In this document: positions 15,377 through 26,361 of the stretch, one piece after another
Position numbering within the stretch: position 1 is the stretch's first letter
Layout: every line of letters begins with the position of its first letter
Assembly (NCBI RefSeq): GCF_001577835.2
Contig: NC_029521.1
Location: 28,893,559 to 28,957,558, forward strand
Source of the DNA: Coturnix japonica
Lineage: Eukaryota > Chordata > Aves > Galliformes > Phasianidae
Direction: 5' to 3'
Length of the DNA: 64,000 nt
Notes under the pieces: model-generated
The model's database searches: none
What the model was told of the DNA's origin: nothing
The model's input: only the letters and a program-made list of their open reading frames with translations
Translations under genes and position numbers: made by a program

Positions 15377-16065
15377 CTTCAGTGCTGCAAAAGAGCAGTA
15401 ACAGTGCCTTGTGAATGCATGGGATCAGTGGTATTTTTTCCCATGTGGTATTTGTATTTATCAAAGGTGATAAGCGTACTGCCTACGTGGTTAACACAGG
15501 ACACCTGGGGAAGAGTAGGAATTCCCTGTGAAGCTGTGATGACTTTGGCATGGTTTGGTTATTAGCGTTTCTTTGTTTGAAATGCAAAGTTGAGGTTCTG
15601 GATACAAACTATGTATGGTGTTCTTTTTTTTTTTTTTATCTTGGGAGAAAAGCACAATGTTTCTCTTTAAGGCTTTGCAGCAATGCAAACATTTTGCATA
15701 GGAATATAACCTCACAGTTGCTCTGTTTGATATTTAACGAGATAGACTTTGTAAGCAAAGCTTTATTGGAATACTTTAACCAGGAACAGGAAACCAAGCA
15801 GTGCAAGGAGGTTTCTGTCGGATGCATGGATACATTTCTCTCATTACAGTCACTATTCTGCACAAAATGTGTGCCTTCCTTGCTTTGATGCAAGGTTCTT
15901 GCATTTGCCATTGCTGGTGTTTCATTTGCAACAGGAGGTGAATGATCTTTGCTGTGTTGGAATTGATCCACAATAGTGTTATCTTTTTTCAGACTTGAAA
16001 CTGTGAATAAAAGCATATTTTTAAATAAATATTTATTAAATAAACCTGTGAATTGTGTTGCACTG
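15377..16065 (+). terminator. EDRF1: EDRF1 3' UTR with clustered poly(A) signals
   Basis: The sequence after the EDRF1 stop has no recognisable gene. Three AATAAA hexamers lie at 16006-16011, 16024-16029 and 16039-16044, followed by GT-rich sequence (about 16046-16075) that suits a downstream cleavage element. A T-run lies at about 15624-15638. The cleavage point is inferred, not seen. Minus-strand open frames over this stretch look like chance. Confidence 0.75.
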
Positions 16066-18735
16066 TTTGTTATGCTCCCACCAGTGAGGTGGGCTGTTGA
16101 GCAGAAGCCCCCCCCCACACTCAGACACAGACTGAATTAAATATTTAAGCTGTGTGTTTGGAGGCAGTGATTCTTAATGGCACAGAGATGGAGGTTTTGG
16201 TTGTTTTTGTATGGGGTGTGTTGTTTTCTCCCAAGGGAAAACGGTTTACAGAAGCCTTTAGCCTTACGATATTGGTGTGGTTTTACATTTGTATCTTTAA
16301 GACTGTTTTCAGGAGGAAGCTGAGCTTTCAGATGCAGCACAAAACCTGCCTCACCTGAAGGGAGGAAATACGACTTGTGAAAGGGGTGAAAAATGAGGCT
16401 TAGTGTGTCCCTGATTTCTGCTGCTTCTGCTTTAGACTGAGTGAGTTGTATGAAGTGGTGCACAGCAGGTGCTTTTGTTCTGGTGTCTTTGCCTGCTTTT
16501 CACCTGGGGCTCAACTACATCTACCACCCCTTGTGCTGTCCTTGCTTCTCCGGAGCTGAAAGCTGCAGGGAATTGAACAGCAGGTTTCTGAAGCAAGGTA
16601 AAAAAGCATTGTGCTTGAAATTGAGGTTGTCAGGAAATTTGGCAGTGGTGGAGGGGTGTGAGAAGCATGTTCATGACAATCTTTTCTTCAGAGCTGAAGG
16701 GTAACTAAGAAGGTTTTGCTGAGATCAGTGAGTCTCAGGTACAGGGAACGGAGATGGTTTTGGCCAGAGGATTTCCTGCAGCTGCACGTGGCAGGTTCCC
16801 CCTGCTAAGGGGAAGTCATGCTGAAACTCACTGATTGCATCCAATACAGCGGCTGTCCCAGTGTGATTTTCACTTCTAGAGGATGAGTCCCAAAGGTCTG
16901 TCCCAGAGAACAGTCTCTGGTTGCCCTGTAGCTCAGACAGGTGATGAAATGGGCTGTTTCAGAGGAGGCTTTGATTGTGTTTTATTGGTGTTGTACCACA
17001 CAGATCCATGCTCAAACACGGTGCTTTCTCCAGAGTATCGTTTACACATTTCTGCATCCAGGAGAAGCAGCTGCTCATGTAAATGTGTGCTTCTCTTCTG
17101 TGGGCTTTAAGTATTTGCATTGTGACTGTCAGCCAGATTAAGAACATGGCTGCAGAGTAAGCCCTGCAACTCTTACTGTGTAAAGTCTGATACTGTGATC
17201 TCTGTGAGCTCTTCTTGCTTTCCTGTAACAAAACAGAATGGGAGAATGTCAGCAAGGCGCGTGGATCAGGTCTGCAGTCTGCCAAATAGCTTACTGATGG
17301 AAGTGCTAAGCCCTCTCTGGTTTAAGAATGCTACAGTGGTTGGATAAGACAGAACATTTCCTGCTTCTTGATACCACAGGCAGACTTGCATCACAAAGCC
17401 AGCAGCTGGGTGAGTAGTTTGTTTCATAGGTGAACACTTGTCTGCAGGGAACAGGCTTGTGTGGTGCTCTAAAGACAGGCTGGGAACCAAGGGCCCATTG
17501 CAAAGAATATTATCTAGGCCCAAGTGCTGCACACTGAACCAAGCTATACAGCTCATATTTCCTGTTTGTTAACACATGGTAAATATATCTGAATCCAAAA
17601 TGCAGCTGTGATGGTGCCTGGGTCACACAATGGTTTGCATGGCCTCCGTGTCCCATTAAATGTGATAAGTACGTATTATGTGGAGGTGACAGAAGCTGAT
17701 AGTTCAGGCCTATTTCTGTAGGTGTCTCCACAAGAAACTGAGGAATTAAACAAATATTGGATGTGACTTAGGATAACAGAAGAATTTGCTGCGTACTGTG
17801 TGGGAGCTCAAGCTCACATAGATTCCTTCAGCTTCCAGTCCTTATTCTCTCCTCTGACAGACCCCGTCTTCCCTTCTTCCCCTGCCCCAAGGCATTAGCT
17901 CATGCAGATCTTCTCCAGCTGCCTTCTCTCTCAGCTGAGTGAGGTTTGGTCAGTCCTGCAGGGGACTTGACCTGTGGAATTACCTCTGAATGCAGAGATG
18001 AACAGTACTGCACACTATTATGACAACACTGCCCAGCTCTGTCTGAATGTTTAACAGCTTAACTTCAGTTGTCCTTAAAGGGGGTGGGGGGAGAAATAGT
18101 GTCGGAGAAAGTCAACAATAGCTTCTTACTCATCCTCTTCCTTCTCTCCTTGGGAGCACATCCATGCAGAGTCCTGCAGCTACATCCAGTTACCATAGTG
18201 ATTCTAGTAGCCTTCAGCAGGTTCTTTTTTAATGATGAAATATTCCACCCACTGCTTAGCAGTATCTTCCAGCAATTAGTCGGTTTCTGAGATCCTGTTT
18301 CATCTCAAGAAATAGAACTGCTCCATAAAGCACAATAGTTGTATTACTGTGCCTGGGCTGACTGATGAATCCACATATACAACTTGAAGCTATTTCCATT
18401 TATATTAAGATAATTGGGTTCAGATTAACTCTTATCCTAGGTACAAAGCTTCTTACCTAATTGGAAATTCGGGTCATACACTTAGAATTAAGCTAATAGA
18501 AACTTACAGCAAAGGAGGGTTTCTGTGTCATTCCATGAACTTTAGTGCTATGCTAACAACATGAGTGACTTGCATAAGGATTATAATTGAGTGTATTATG
18601 ATTCAAATCTTCTATGGATTTCACAGCGTTGGCTGAAGGTAGCATGAGTGCTAAATAGGATTACTTCTCCTTTCACAGTTAAACAACTAAAGTATAAACC
18701 ACATCCAAACCAGACAACTCTAACACCATTATTAA
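16066..18735. other. EDRF1-UROS intergenic gap, no gene found (MMP21 position in mammals)
   Basis: About 2.7 kb between the inferred 3' ends of EDRF1 and UROS. In human this interval holds MMP21 on the minus strand. I looked on both strands for the protease zinc motif (HExGHxxGxxH) and the propeptide cysteine switch (PRCGxPD) and saw neither. The short open frames here do not resemble a matrix metalloproteinase and lack a credible exon chain. No repeat was recognised. Confidence 0.6.
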
Positions 18736-19361
18736 TGATAAGCCAGTTTATTTCTCTGTTTAGGAATCCTTCATTACAGAAATAGAAATGAAAACCTATT
18801 TTTTTAAGACTCTGTGCTGCAAGGATGTATCAACAACTGACCTGCTGTTAGCTTCACTTGGTGCAACAGCACAAGAATTATCCTGCTCCACTTAGAATCT
18901 ACAATCAGCATCTTAATATAAATATTTCAGAAGGAGAACAAGGAAAGAACAAGGAATAATCTTTGCAACAGAAAATACTTCAACATACTTATAATCTTCT
19001 TTTACAACAGAAGATGTGCATGTAGAAACTGTACACAAAGAAGGGGAAACCTCACCCTGTGCACTAAGAGGTACCTGAGGCGACACATGAAACATGAAAT
19101 GACAATATATTACTCTCATTCAGCGTGGCTTCTCACAGTTTGTTTGCTGGGAATGCCCAGGTAAAATATTTACACTGCACACATAAAAAGGGGCTTCAGG
19201 ACGTGCTGGATGAATTCTAGATTCCTTAGATGCTTAAGTGCCAGCAGCTCACACAAACTGCTGCTGGGAGAGCACTGTGACTTCATTGCAGGGCAACAGG
19301 TCTGCAAAGTGAAAAGGCCTTCCTGTAGAGAACCAGTCAGCCTCAAACACATGCTGTGCTG
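18735..19361 (-). terminator. UROS: UROS 3' UTR and candidate poly(A) signal
   Basis: Downstream of the UROS stop on the minus strand, the reverse complement of 18747-18752 is AATAAA. It is the only clear hexamer I saw in the first several hundred bases, giving a 3' UTR of roughly 600 bases. The exact end is inferred. Confidence 0.5.
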
Positions 19362-22300
19362 TCACTCCGGTACAATGCAGTTCTGTGAGTGCAGTGCTTT
19401 TTGGATCCCAGCAGCGAGGTCTTGAGGAGTGGGACTCTCTGCAGTGCAGCTTACTGGGATTCCTGCTGCTTCCATGGCTTCGGCAGTTGTTGGACCGATG
19501 GCAGCAAACTGCAATGACATTGTTTACAGCTGGAGTTACTGTGAGCAGGTATGGGATGAGCTCTTATTAGTTACTTCCTTTGCTAACAGAGTCAGAAATC
19601 AGTTTGCAGGTCTGAGATCACTGAGTTGTACCATTTCGCACTGAAGACTTTCAGTACAAGTCAACTACCAGCGCGGCTGTTTAGAAAGTACTTGATTACT
19701 GTTTCCCCCACCATTACAAACCTTTATAGCTTGTACTTCAAAGAACAGGAGAAGTGAGAGGGATTTCAGTATGCTTCAGCCTGCAATTGCTGACTCAAGA
19801 TCTATTCACACCTTCACATCACTTAGAGAAAATACAGCCTTTACCCAGTGAAGGCTGAGCAAGCGTGGTGGGGGAAAAAGAGCTCTAACTGTAAACTCCT
19901 TTTTTCTCAGCTATATATTAGGACAGGATATATTTCACCATTTTAAAAGAAAAGGTACCTTTACATGGTTGGCAAAATCACCAGAAAGCTTCTGAATGTG
20001 CTGGAGGCAAAACTTGACACCAGATGGGCTGAAGAACACAATGCTGGCTGGAATTCCCTGTGTGAAAGTAAGCAGAAGTTGGCAGAGGTTTCTCAGTTCC
20101 AGCAGCACATCAGTTCTTTCACAGCAACCCCTTTAAATGTCTCTGTATGGACACAAAGTGGTTGTTTCTTTAATGAGAAACAGATGCTAAGCCAACAGAG
20201 GGCTCTCTGGTGCAGTGTGCCAAACCTCCACACAATGCTGAAATTCAGGTGTGGCTTTAACCAAAGTGTCACATACCCGTTTGGTGATAAACGTACTGCA
20301 ATTTTTCTCATTTTCCTGTTTAGCAAGAAAACTCAGCAAGTCATTTTGCTAAATCCATTCCCTTCTATGTCAGTTGTCGCCATATTCAGTTCCCCAGCTC
20401 ACGTGGTTTACCCTAATCCTGCCCACCCAGAGATGCTGTGACAAAGATGAGGCAATGCAGATCACAGAGAGGGTTTTCTCTCCTGCAGTAAGGCCTTAAG
20501 AGAACCAAAAAATTCTGCAAGATCCAGACCCAAAGCACGTGCCTTCTTTATCATGATTTTCATCCTTGGGAAGAGAAAGGTGTATTTTGTTTGGTTACAA
20601 CACAGACCTCAAAAATACTGAAATTCCAATTGCACCCAATACCTGCTGTGAGAAGTAGCTGCTCAGTGACTGCTGGAGGTGCTCGTGTTGGGCAGTCTGG
20701 TACACAGTCAGGCTCTCCAGCGCTATGCCTGGGATCACAAGAGGCATTCAGAACCAAACAGGATTTCATTGATTTCTATTATTTCAGGAAAATGTTCTTA
20801 TCGTACCACTTTAAAGTACTATTTCAGGCTAAAAAGATACAGGAAGAAGGACAGGAAGGATTCATATGTTATTCTTTCTATGTGTATTACACAAGATCTA
20901 ACAGAACTTTTCTATCTTGAAGCATGTTAAGACAACTGTCATGTCTCACAGCACTTCTGTCAGTAACTTCCTTCTCATAGATAACATCAAAGGTGATGAA
21001 TAAAAGCAAGTAACCCTGCTTAAGCTGTACTACACCAAGTCCTGGAGCTGTGAGCAGCATCCAGCCTCAGAGATTGCCCAAGGAGGCTGTGGATGCCCCA
21101 TCCCTGCATTCAAGGCCAGACTGGATGTGGCTCTGGGCAGCCTGGGCTGCTGGTTGGTGACCCTGCACACAGCAGGGGGTTGGAACTGGATGAGCACTGT
21201 GGGCCTTTGCAACCCAGGCCATTCTCTGATTCTATGAAAGACTGCACTCCCATCCTCTGAATAACATCACAGCAAATTCCATTTTCATTCACATTTGGTT
21301 CAAAACAGGTACAACTTGTCTCCTAACAGACTGAGTGCATTGAGGCTCTAAGGGAGGTTCAACCTTTTTCTTTAAGTGCTGTAGGAAGTACTTCTCTTTT
21401 CAGGGCTCCGCAAGGGAAAAGAAGAGATGATGAATGAGGCTTCTCACCTGTAAATACACAAAACCTTGTCGTTAACTTCATGTTTTTATTAAAGACCAAA
21501 TGATGCATTTAATTCACTGTAAAGGTATCATATGCTGAACTTTGCATGCTTCTACCCCAACGCAGCCCTGAGGTACCTGAAAGCACTCCCAAGGCAACTG
21601 CATCCCCAATTCAGAGCACAGAGCTACTTAGCATCTAAATTAAACAATATTCCACAACTGTAATACGAATGCACCGACCAAAAAGATCTCATGAAAGATA
21701 AAGTGCATTTCTATTCTCTGTGCCATCCTGCAAAGCAAAACAAGGACTGTGCAAGTTATCTTTTCCTTCTCAGAAACACAATCTTCCTCGATTTTTGTAT
21801 TTAAAACTTAAGCTTTCTCATAAGGGAAAGAACATTCAGGCAGACAGAGAAGAGGACAGAAATACTCTGCTGGAAATTTCAGGCTATCTACATGTGTGTT
21901 TTCTTGCTTGCCCAAGGACAAAAGGTTCCAATTCCAAGGCTGGGAGACTGGAAGTGGGTGTCCACACATCCTCATATCCTTTCAAAAGGAACTGGCTTCC
22001 AACCTCAGTTGCTGTTATATAACCTGCCTGTGGATGTTCCTTGCCTATCTGGGAAGAAGGACCTTTCTGTGCAGTTTGCCTGTTCTACAGATAAGGGAAT
22101 ACCACTTCGGGTGGTATTAAAGCAAGTGAGTAACAAAAGGAGTATCACTGCTGCAGGTTTTATTTGTATTCTGACAACAAATTCTAATGACCAAAAAATT
22201 CAGAGCTGTTCCTTTCATTTGCCCATCATGTTTAAATAAATAACAATAAAAGAAGATGGAGGTTCTTACAAACCACTTGGTAAAGGCCAAGAGCATCACT

Positions 22301-24573
22301 ACACAGCCTCCAATACATCACCGAGTGTGATTACATCTATCAACAAGCAGACTCCAATGATTGAAATGTGCTGGATGGTTATTAAAACTGAAGGGTATTC
22401 AAAGGCAGTCATTCTCACAAGGATAATGGCAGTGCTACAGCTCTGTGTTAATTTAAACAGCCTGCTGGTGTTCTGGCATGAAACTGCCTTCAGCATAACA
22501 TATTCTATATAGAAGGCTGTAAAACATACAATTTTCTTCCCCACTGGTGGCTATCAGAAGCTGCTGCTTCTTCCAAGCCACTCTCTTTGGGTAAAGAAAA
22601 ACAGAGTCCTCTGAAACCCTTCATTAGTTCCCCTCATCCACTCTGAGTTCTGTGACGGTGAGACATCTCCAGCACCAGCTGCACTAAAGCAAGGGAGCCC
22701 AGGTCATCCCATGCTCACTGACAATCTGCATGCTCAGACAAACAGAAGCAGCTCCATGTTATGACCGAGCAGCAATTTCAAATCGTTACAGCTCTGACCT
22801 TTAATTAAAACAAACAACCAACACCATTTGTCTGCTGGGTTATTCAGTATCCAGCTGCGGGGTCTGTGATGGCAGGTGAATTAATATCCCACACAAGGAT
22901 TTCCAAACATTGCTTATGGCCTTTTAGAGCTATCTCTGCTATTCCCAGAATCTGAATCCAGAGACAGAAGATGACACAGACTGCATACACTGCTCTGCTT
23001 CAGCATACGCTTGACTGTGTATATAAGAAACAACAAGGTACATGAGCTTAATGTAAGTAGGAGATTTCAGATACTTACTTGAACAAATATATTCAGCTAA
23101 TTTTTCAGCATTTCCACTCTTTTCTCCTTGTGGAGAAAGGCCAATTTCTTCCACTATAAGCAAAGGCAATAAGAAAACTCCACTGAATAATTTGGAGTCA
23201 CGGAAACACAAGCTGAAATGGGGATCCCGACTCGACCCACCTTAAACTGAAGCTTACCAAGAGAAGCCGTAGCCTTTCCTACCACGTATGTTGGTTTGGT
23301 ATTCCATTGTTGTTTAAGAGTTTTTGACCATGCTGTAAAACATTAAATGTGGCAACAAAATATGATAATCAATAAGGGGGTAAACTCGACTGGTGCTCAC
23401 TTCAGTACTCTATAAAGAAGCTGACACAGGAGAAAAGTAGATCTGATTGTACATTAAACAAACATAAATAAGTTCTCAGCTCTGAAATAAAATGTAACAG
23501 CAAAATAAAAGGACTGGAAAAGATGTCAAATGAAATAGAATAATATATGTATATATATATATATATGTATGTATAGAAAGGCATTCTCCAAACACTGCTG
23601 ATGGGTGAAACAAAAAGACAAACTTCATAAAACACCAGAAGAAAAAAAACAAGAAATATGGATGGGCACTTACCTTCACTTTTGCTATTCTGTTTTAAAC
23701 ATATCTTAATGGCTTCCAATGCTCTTGGACTGGTAAAAACGAGGCCTCTGTAATGCTCTGGATGAGAAAGCTGCTTGGAAATAGGAAATGTAGGAAGCAC
23801 ATCAAGAATCCAGCAAATATGGTAAAAATCAATTCCTTCTAACCTTGTGAACAGCAAAGCAGCACCAACAGAAGGAAGGGGGAACCCAGCAGTGAGGGAA
23901 GACCTCGGGTGAGCTTTAGTTGGTACAACAGTCTGGTATTTTATTTGCTATGATGCCTGTGACTACTGCTGGTAGCTTTACCATTCAATCTAACCACCCT
24001 GTGTCATTAGGGAGTGCAGACAGCAGCCCTCTCATTGTATGTTATATCGCAGGACAGACTTCTGCTCGTGGAAAAACAACACGAGGTACTACAAAGGGCA
24101 GCAGTGTTATTAACTCAGTGTAAGACGCTGCACCTTGGCAACCATGGCCTAAACTCAGCTGTAAATAAGGCAACGGGAATCCCTCCAAACGTACCTTTTC
24201 AAACAAGGCTTCAAGAGACACAAATTCAAAGGACAACACTGGAATCAAAGTTGCTTCGAACCCATATAATCCTAATTCCTATGGAAAAAAAAAACATATA
24301 GATACAATTCTTGAAATACACTTCCAGCAGTATTTATTTCAAAGAAGCAATGAGGTCAGCACAAGTATATTTTGCCTAAGCTAAAATACAAGGGCATCTT
24401 CCTTGTTTTCCTTAGTGAACCTGCTTAGGTTCTCCTACCTTGGTGAACAGAACGATACTGTTATTTAATAGCAAAATGACATGACCATGTAGTTTTTTGA
24501 GTTTACTCACTTTAACGTACGGATCTGGTCCCGACTCTTTGTCTTTGGGGTCCTTCAGTAACAGAACCTTCAT
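19362..24573 (-). CDS. UROS: Uroporphyrinogen-III synthase, complete coding region in nine exons
   Basis: UROS is the cytosolic enzyme that closes hydroxymethylbilane and inverts ring D to give uroporphyrinogen III, the fourth step of haem synthesis. Exons in transcript order: 24573-24511, 24278-24195, 23770-23674, 23332-23258, 23153-23079, 21447-21364, 20728-20643, 20057-19959, 19508-19362. They sum to 810 bases, 269 residues plus TGA; human has 265. The protein opens [20 protein letters not shown] and includes [60 protein letters not shown] and [12 protein letters not shown], the HEM4 fold in order. Cys73, whose human C73R change causes congenital erythropoietic porphyria, is Cys here. The Tyr of the VYQT motif (about residue 169; human Tyr168) is kept. 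The start is firm: TGA TAA lie in frame two codons upstream of the ATG, and the exon's acceptor follows 24601. The donor after 21364 (gttgaa) departs from consensus. The gene converges on EDRF1 and shares a promoter region with BCCIP. Confidence 0.97.
21036..21236 (+). mobile_element. CR1 LINE 3'-end fragment, well preserved
   Basis: In a UROS intron, antisense to UROS. It includes GGCTGTGGATGCCCCATCCC, CTGGATGTGGCTCTGGGCAG, GGTGACCCTGCACACAGCAG and the end CCATTCTCTGATTCTATG, the CR1 3' terminus with its ATTCTRTG repeat. It is 5'-truncated as usual. It is nearly identical to the 33544-33660 copy and to the reverse of 27155-27322 where they overlap, so it is fairly young. Confidence 0.88.
23541..23575. 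repeat. AT/GTAT microsatellite
   Basis: Alternating TA with GTAT interruptions, in UROS intron 3. Confidence 0.85.
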
Positions 24574-25721
24574 CGTTTATCAAATAATTGCAGAAGAACT
24601 CTGAAACACAAGAAAAGAATGTATCTAAATTAGATCTAGAAGCCTTTTTGCTGAGCAGTGCCCTTAATAGCTCAGCCTGTGTCGGAGCAGGGCTCCCTGT
24701 ACAATGAGTAAGCAGCTAACACACGTTCTCTGGGAATGAATACCCACCCTGATAAGAGCAGCAAATAACATGCTGGCTTCAGATAATGCTGCTTAAGGGA
24801 GAAGCGACAAGGAAAGTCATCAAGGAGAAAGCTGCAAAGGAAGGAACAACCCCTACAAGGCAGTCATGTTCAGCAATGAAATGTGCTTCTGGCTGTAACA
24901 CCTTTATCCCATGCTGCTCTACCCTGTTCCAGGGCTCACACCTGTTGCTCATACACAGAAGGGAAGGAGGTTCTTTGTTCCTTACGTGCTGACTGGTGCT
25001 GAATTCAATGACTGATCCCAACACTTGGGCAAATACAACAAGCAGCAAAGGAACATGGATGGCTGTCCAACACAGCACATTACAACAGCAGCTTGCAGCT
25101 CAACACGCTTAAGGGGTCAAGAACCCCAACAAGCATCGCCAATGAATCATTAAGAGAAAGCACACAAGACATGGCAGCTTCAGTAACAGCGATTACAGTG
25201 CGTATCTCCAATTCCCCACTCCCTCCCATCTGAAAAGCTGCCTCCAAACTAATTGCAAACTATTTCTATGAGAGAGGATGGCTTCCAGAAAGAAAGAAAT
25301 GTGTCCTGCTGTTTCTGCTTCTGAGTGACACTGAGAGCTGCAAAATACATCAAGCTTTAATATAACTCCAGCTCCTCTTTTATTGTAAGAAACTGCATAG
25401 GTCGCACAGCAAGGATTGATTGCCAAGCGTAACGGGAATGTCATAAACTGAAATGGAAGTGAATTACAAAACACTGCTGACATATGCTCTGAAAACAACC
25501 CTTTTCTGATGTTATGTATTTTTTACCACTATTCTTTCCTAGCAAATAGCTGAGTTCAATAACCAGAGAAGGAAAGAAAGATTACCTGTGAGATAACATT
25601 GTATATACACCATTAAACACAAGCAACTTTTCTGAATAATAATTCCTGCCATTCAGGTGTCTACATCCCAAAACCCAACCCTGACCTGGCAATCCCCTGG
25701 GACTGCAGGACTCAGACCTCT

Positions 25722-25786
25722 TATAGAATCATTCAGGCTGAAAATGACCACTCAGATCCCCCAGCACAACTTGAACTAATCCAACC
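25722..25786 (-). mobile_element. CR1-like 3'-end fragment bordering the satellite
   Basis: TATAGAATCATTCAGGCTG then AAAATGACCACTCAGATCCC, like the antisense CR1 tail. It runs directly into the CCAAC-rich satellite, whose unit resembles the CCAACC words of that tail. Confidence 0.6.
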
Positions 25787-26062
25787 AAACTGACCTGACC
25801 CAACCCAACCCAACCCAACCTGATCCAATCCAACCCAACCTGATCCAATCCAATCCAACCAACCCAATGTGACTCAATCCAAATGACCCAACCTGAATCC
25901 AACCCAACATGAATCCAACCCAACATGAATCCAACCCAACTCAACCAACCCAACCCAACCAACCCAATGTGATCCAACCCCACCAGCCTGACCCAACCAA
26001 CCCAACCTGAATCAACCCAACATGACCCAGCCCAACTTGTCCCAATCCAACCCAACTTGCCC
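25775..26062. repeat. Degenerate (CCAAC)n / (GTTGG)n satellite
   Basis: About 290 bases built from CCAAC and variants (CCAAT, CTGAT, CATGAAT), with perfect ACCCAACCCAACCCAACC around 25799-25818 and higher-order units such as the repeated CATGAATCCAACCCAA words at 25908-25940. The minus strand, which is the UROS sense strand, reads GGGTTGGGTTGGG. It lies in the first intron of UROS, about 200-500 bases after the inferred exon 1. The Trp/Gly-rich minus-strand frame across it is a by-product of the repeat. Confidence 0.9.
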
Positions 26063-26149
26063 CTCCAAGGTAAGGCAGCCCCCATCCATGTAGCACACAC
26101 ACAGCTGACATCCCCCTGTGCACACACTGCAGCATGGCTCAGGCCCCTC

Positions 26150-26361
26150 CTAGCGACTTTATTAGCACTCGTCCCCGTCATTAACGACACACAGGGCCTT
26201 ACATGAAACACGGTGCGACTGAGGCTCACCCATTAATAGCACTTATGGGCTTTGATCTCCCCCTCTCACCTGCCCCGCTCCGCTCCCGGCCGCCCCGGCC
26301 CGGCTCCTCCCCTCCCTCCGCTCTCCCTTCCGTGTCCGCCTCGCATGCGCACAGCGCCAAT
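26150..26361. promoter_or_regulatory. Bidirectional UROS/BCCIP promoter region
   Basis: BCCIP (plus) begins at 26362 and UROS (minus) reads away to the left, as in human where the two are head to head. From about 26270 the DNA turns GC- and CpG-rich, with repeated CCGG and CCCCTCCC-like tracts and no obvious TATA box, typical of a housekeeping bidirectional promoter. A 12-base site at 26340-26351 (CTCGCATGCGCA) matches the NRF-1 consensus YGCGCAYGCGCR at 11 of 12 positions. The BCCIP ATG lies in CAATATGGCC, which resembles a YY1 core. Factor binding is inference. Confidence 0.65.
26270..26335 (-). other. UROS: Candidate UROS 5' non-coding exon 1
   Basis: On the minus strand a strong donor (CAG then gtgagagg) sits with its last exon base at 26270, in GC-rich DNA just upstream of BCCIP. 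UROS exon 2 has an acceptor at 24601-24603 and only 27 bases of 5' UTR, so a separate upstream non-coding exon is needed. This donor fits that role. The transcription start, and so the right-hand edge, is not determined. Confidence 0.4.

Noticed and set aside
15636-16118. 160-codon minus-strand frame
   Set aside because: Covers the EDRF1 3' UTR and its poly(A) signals; no resemblance to a known protein and no splice context.
25729-26229. 166-codon minus-strand frame rich in Trp, Gly and Val
   Set aside because: It is the translation of the CCAAC satellite; composition and periodicity come from the repeat.
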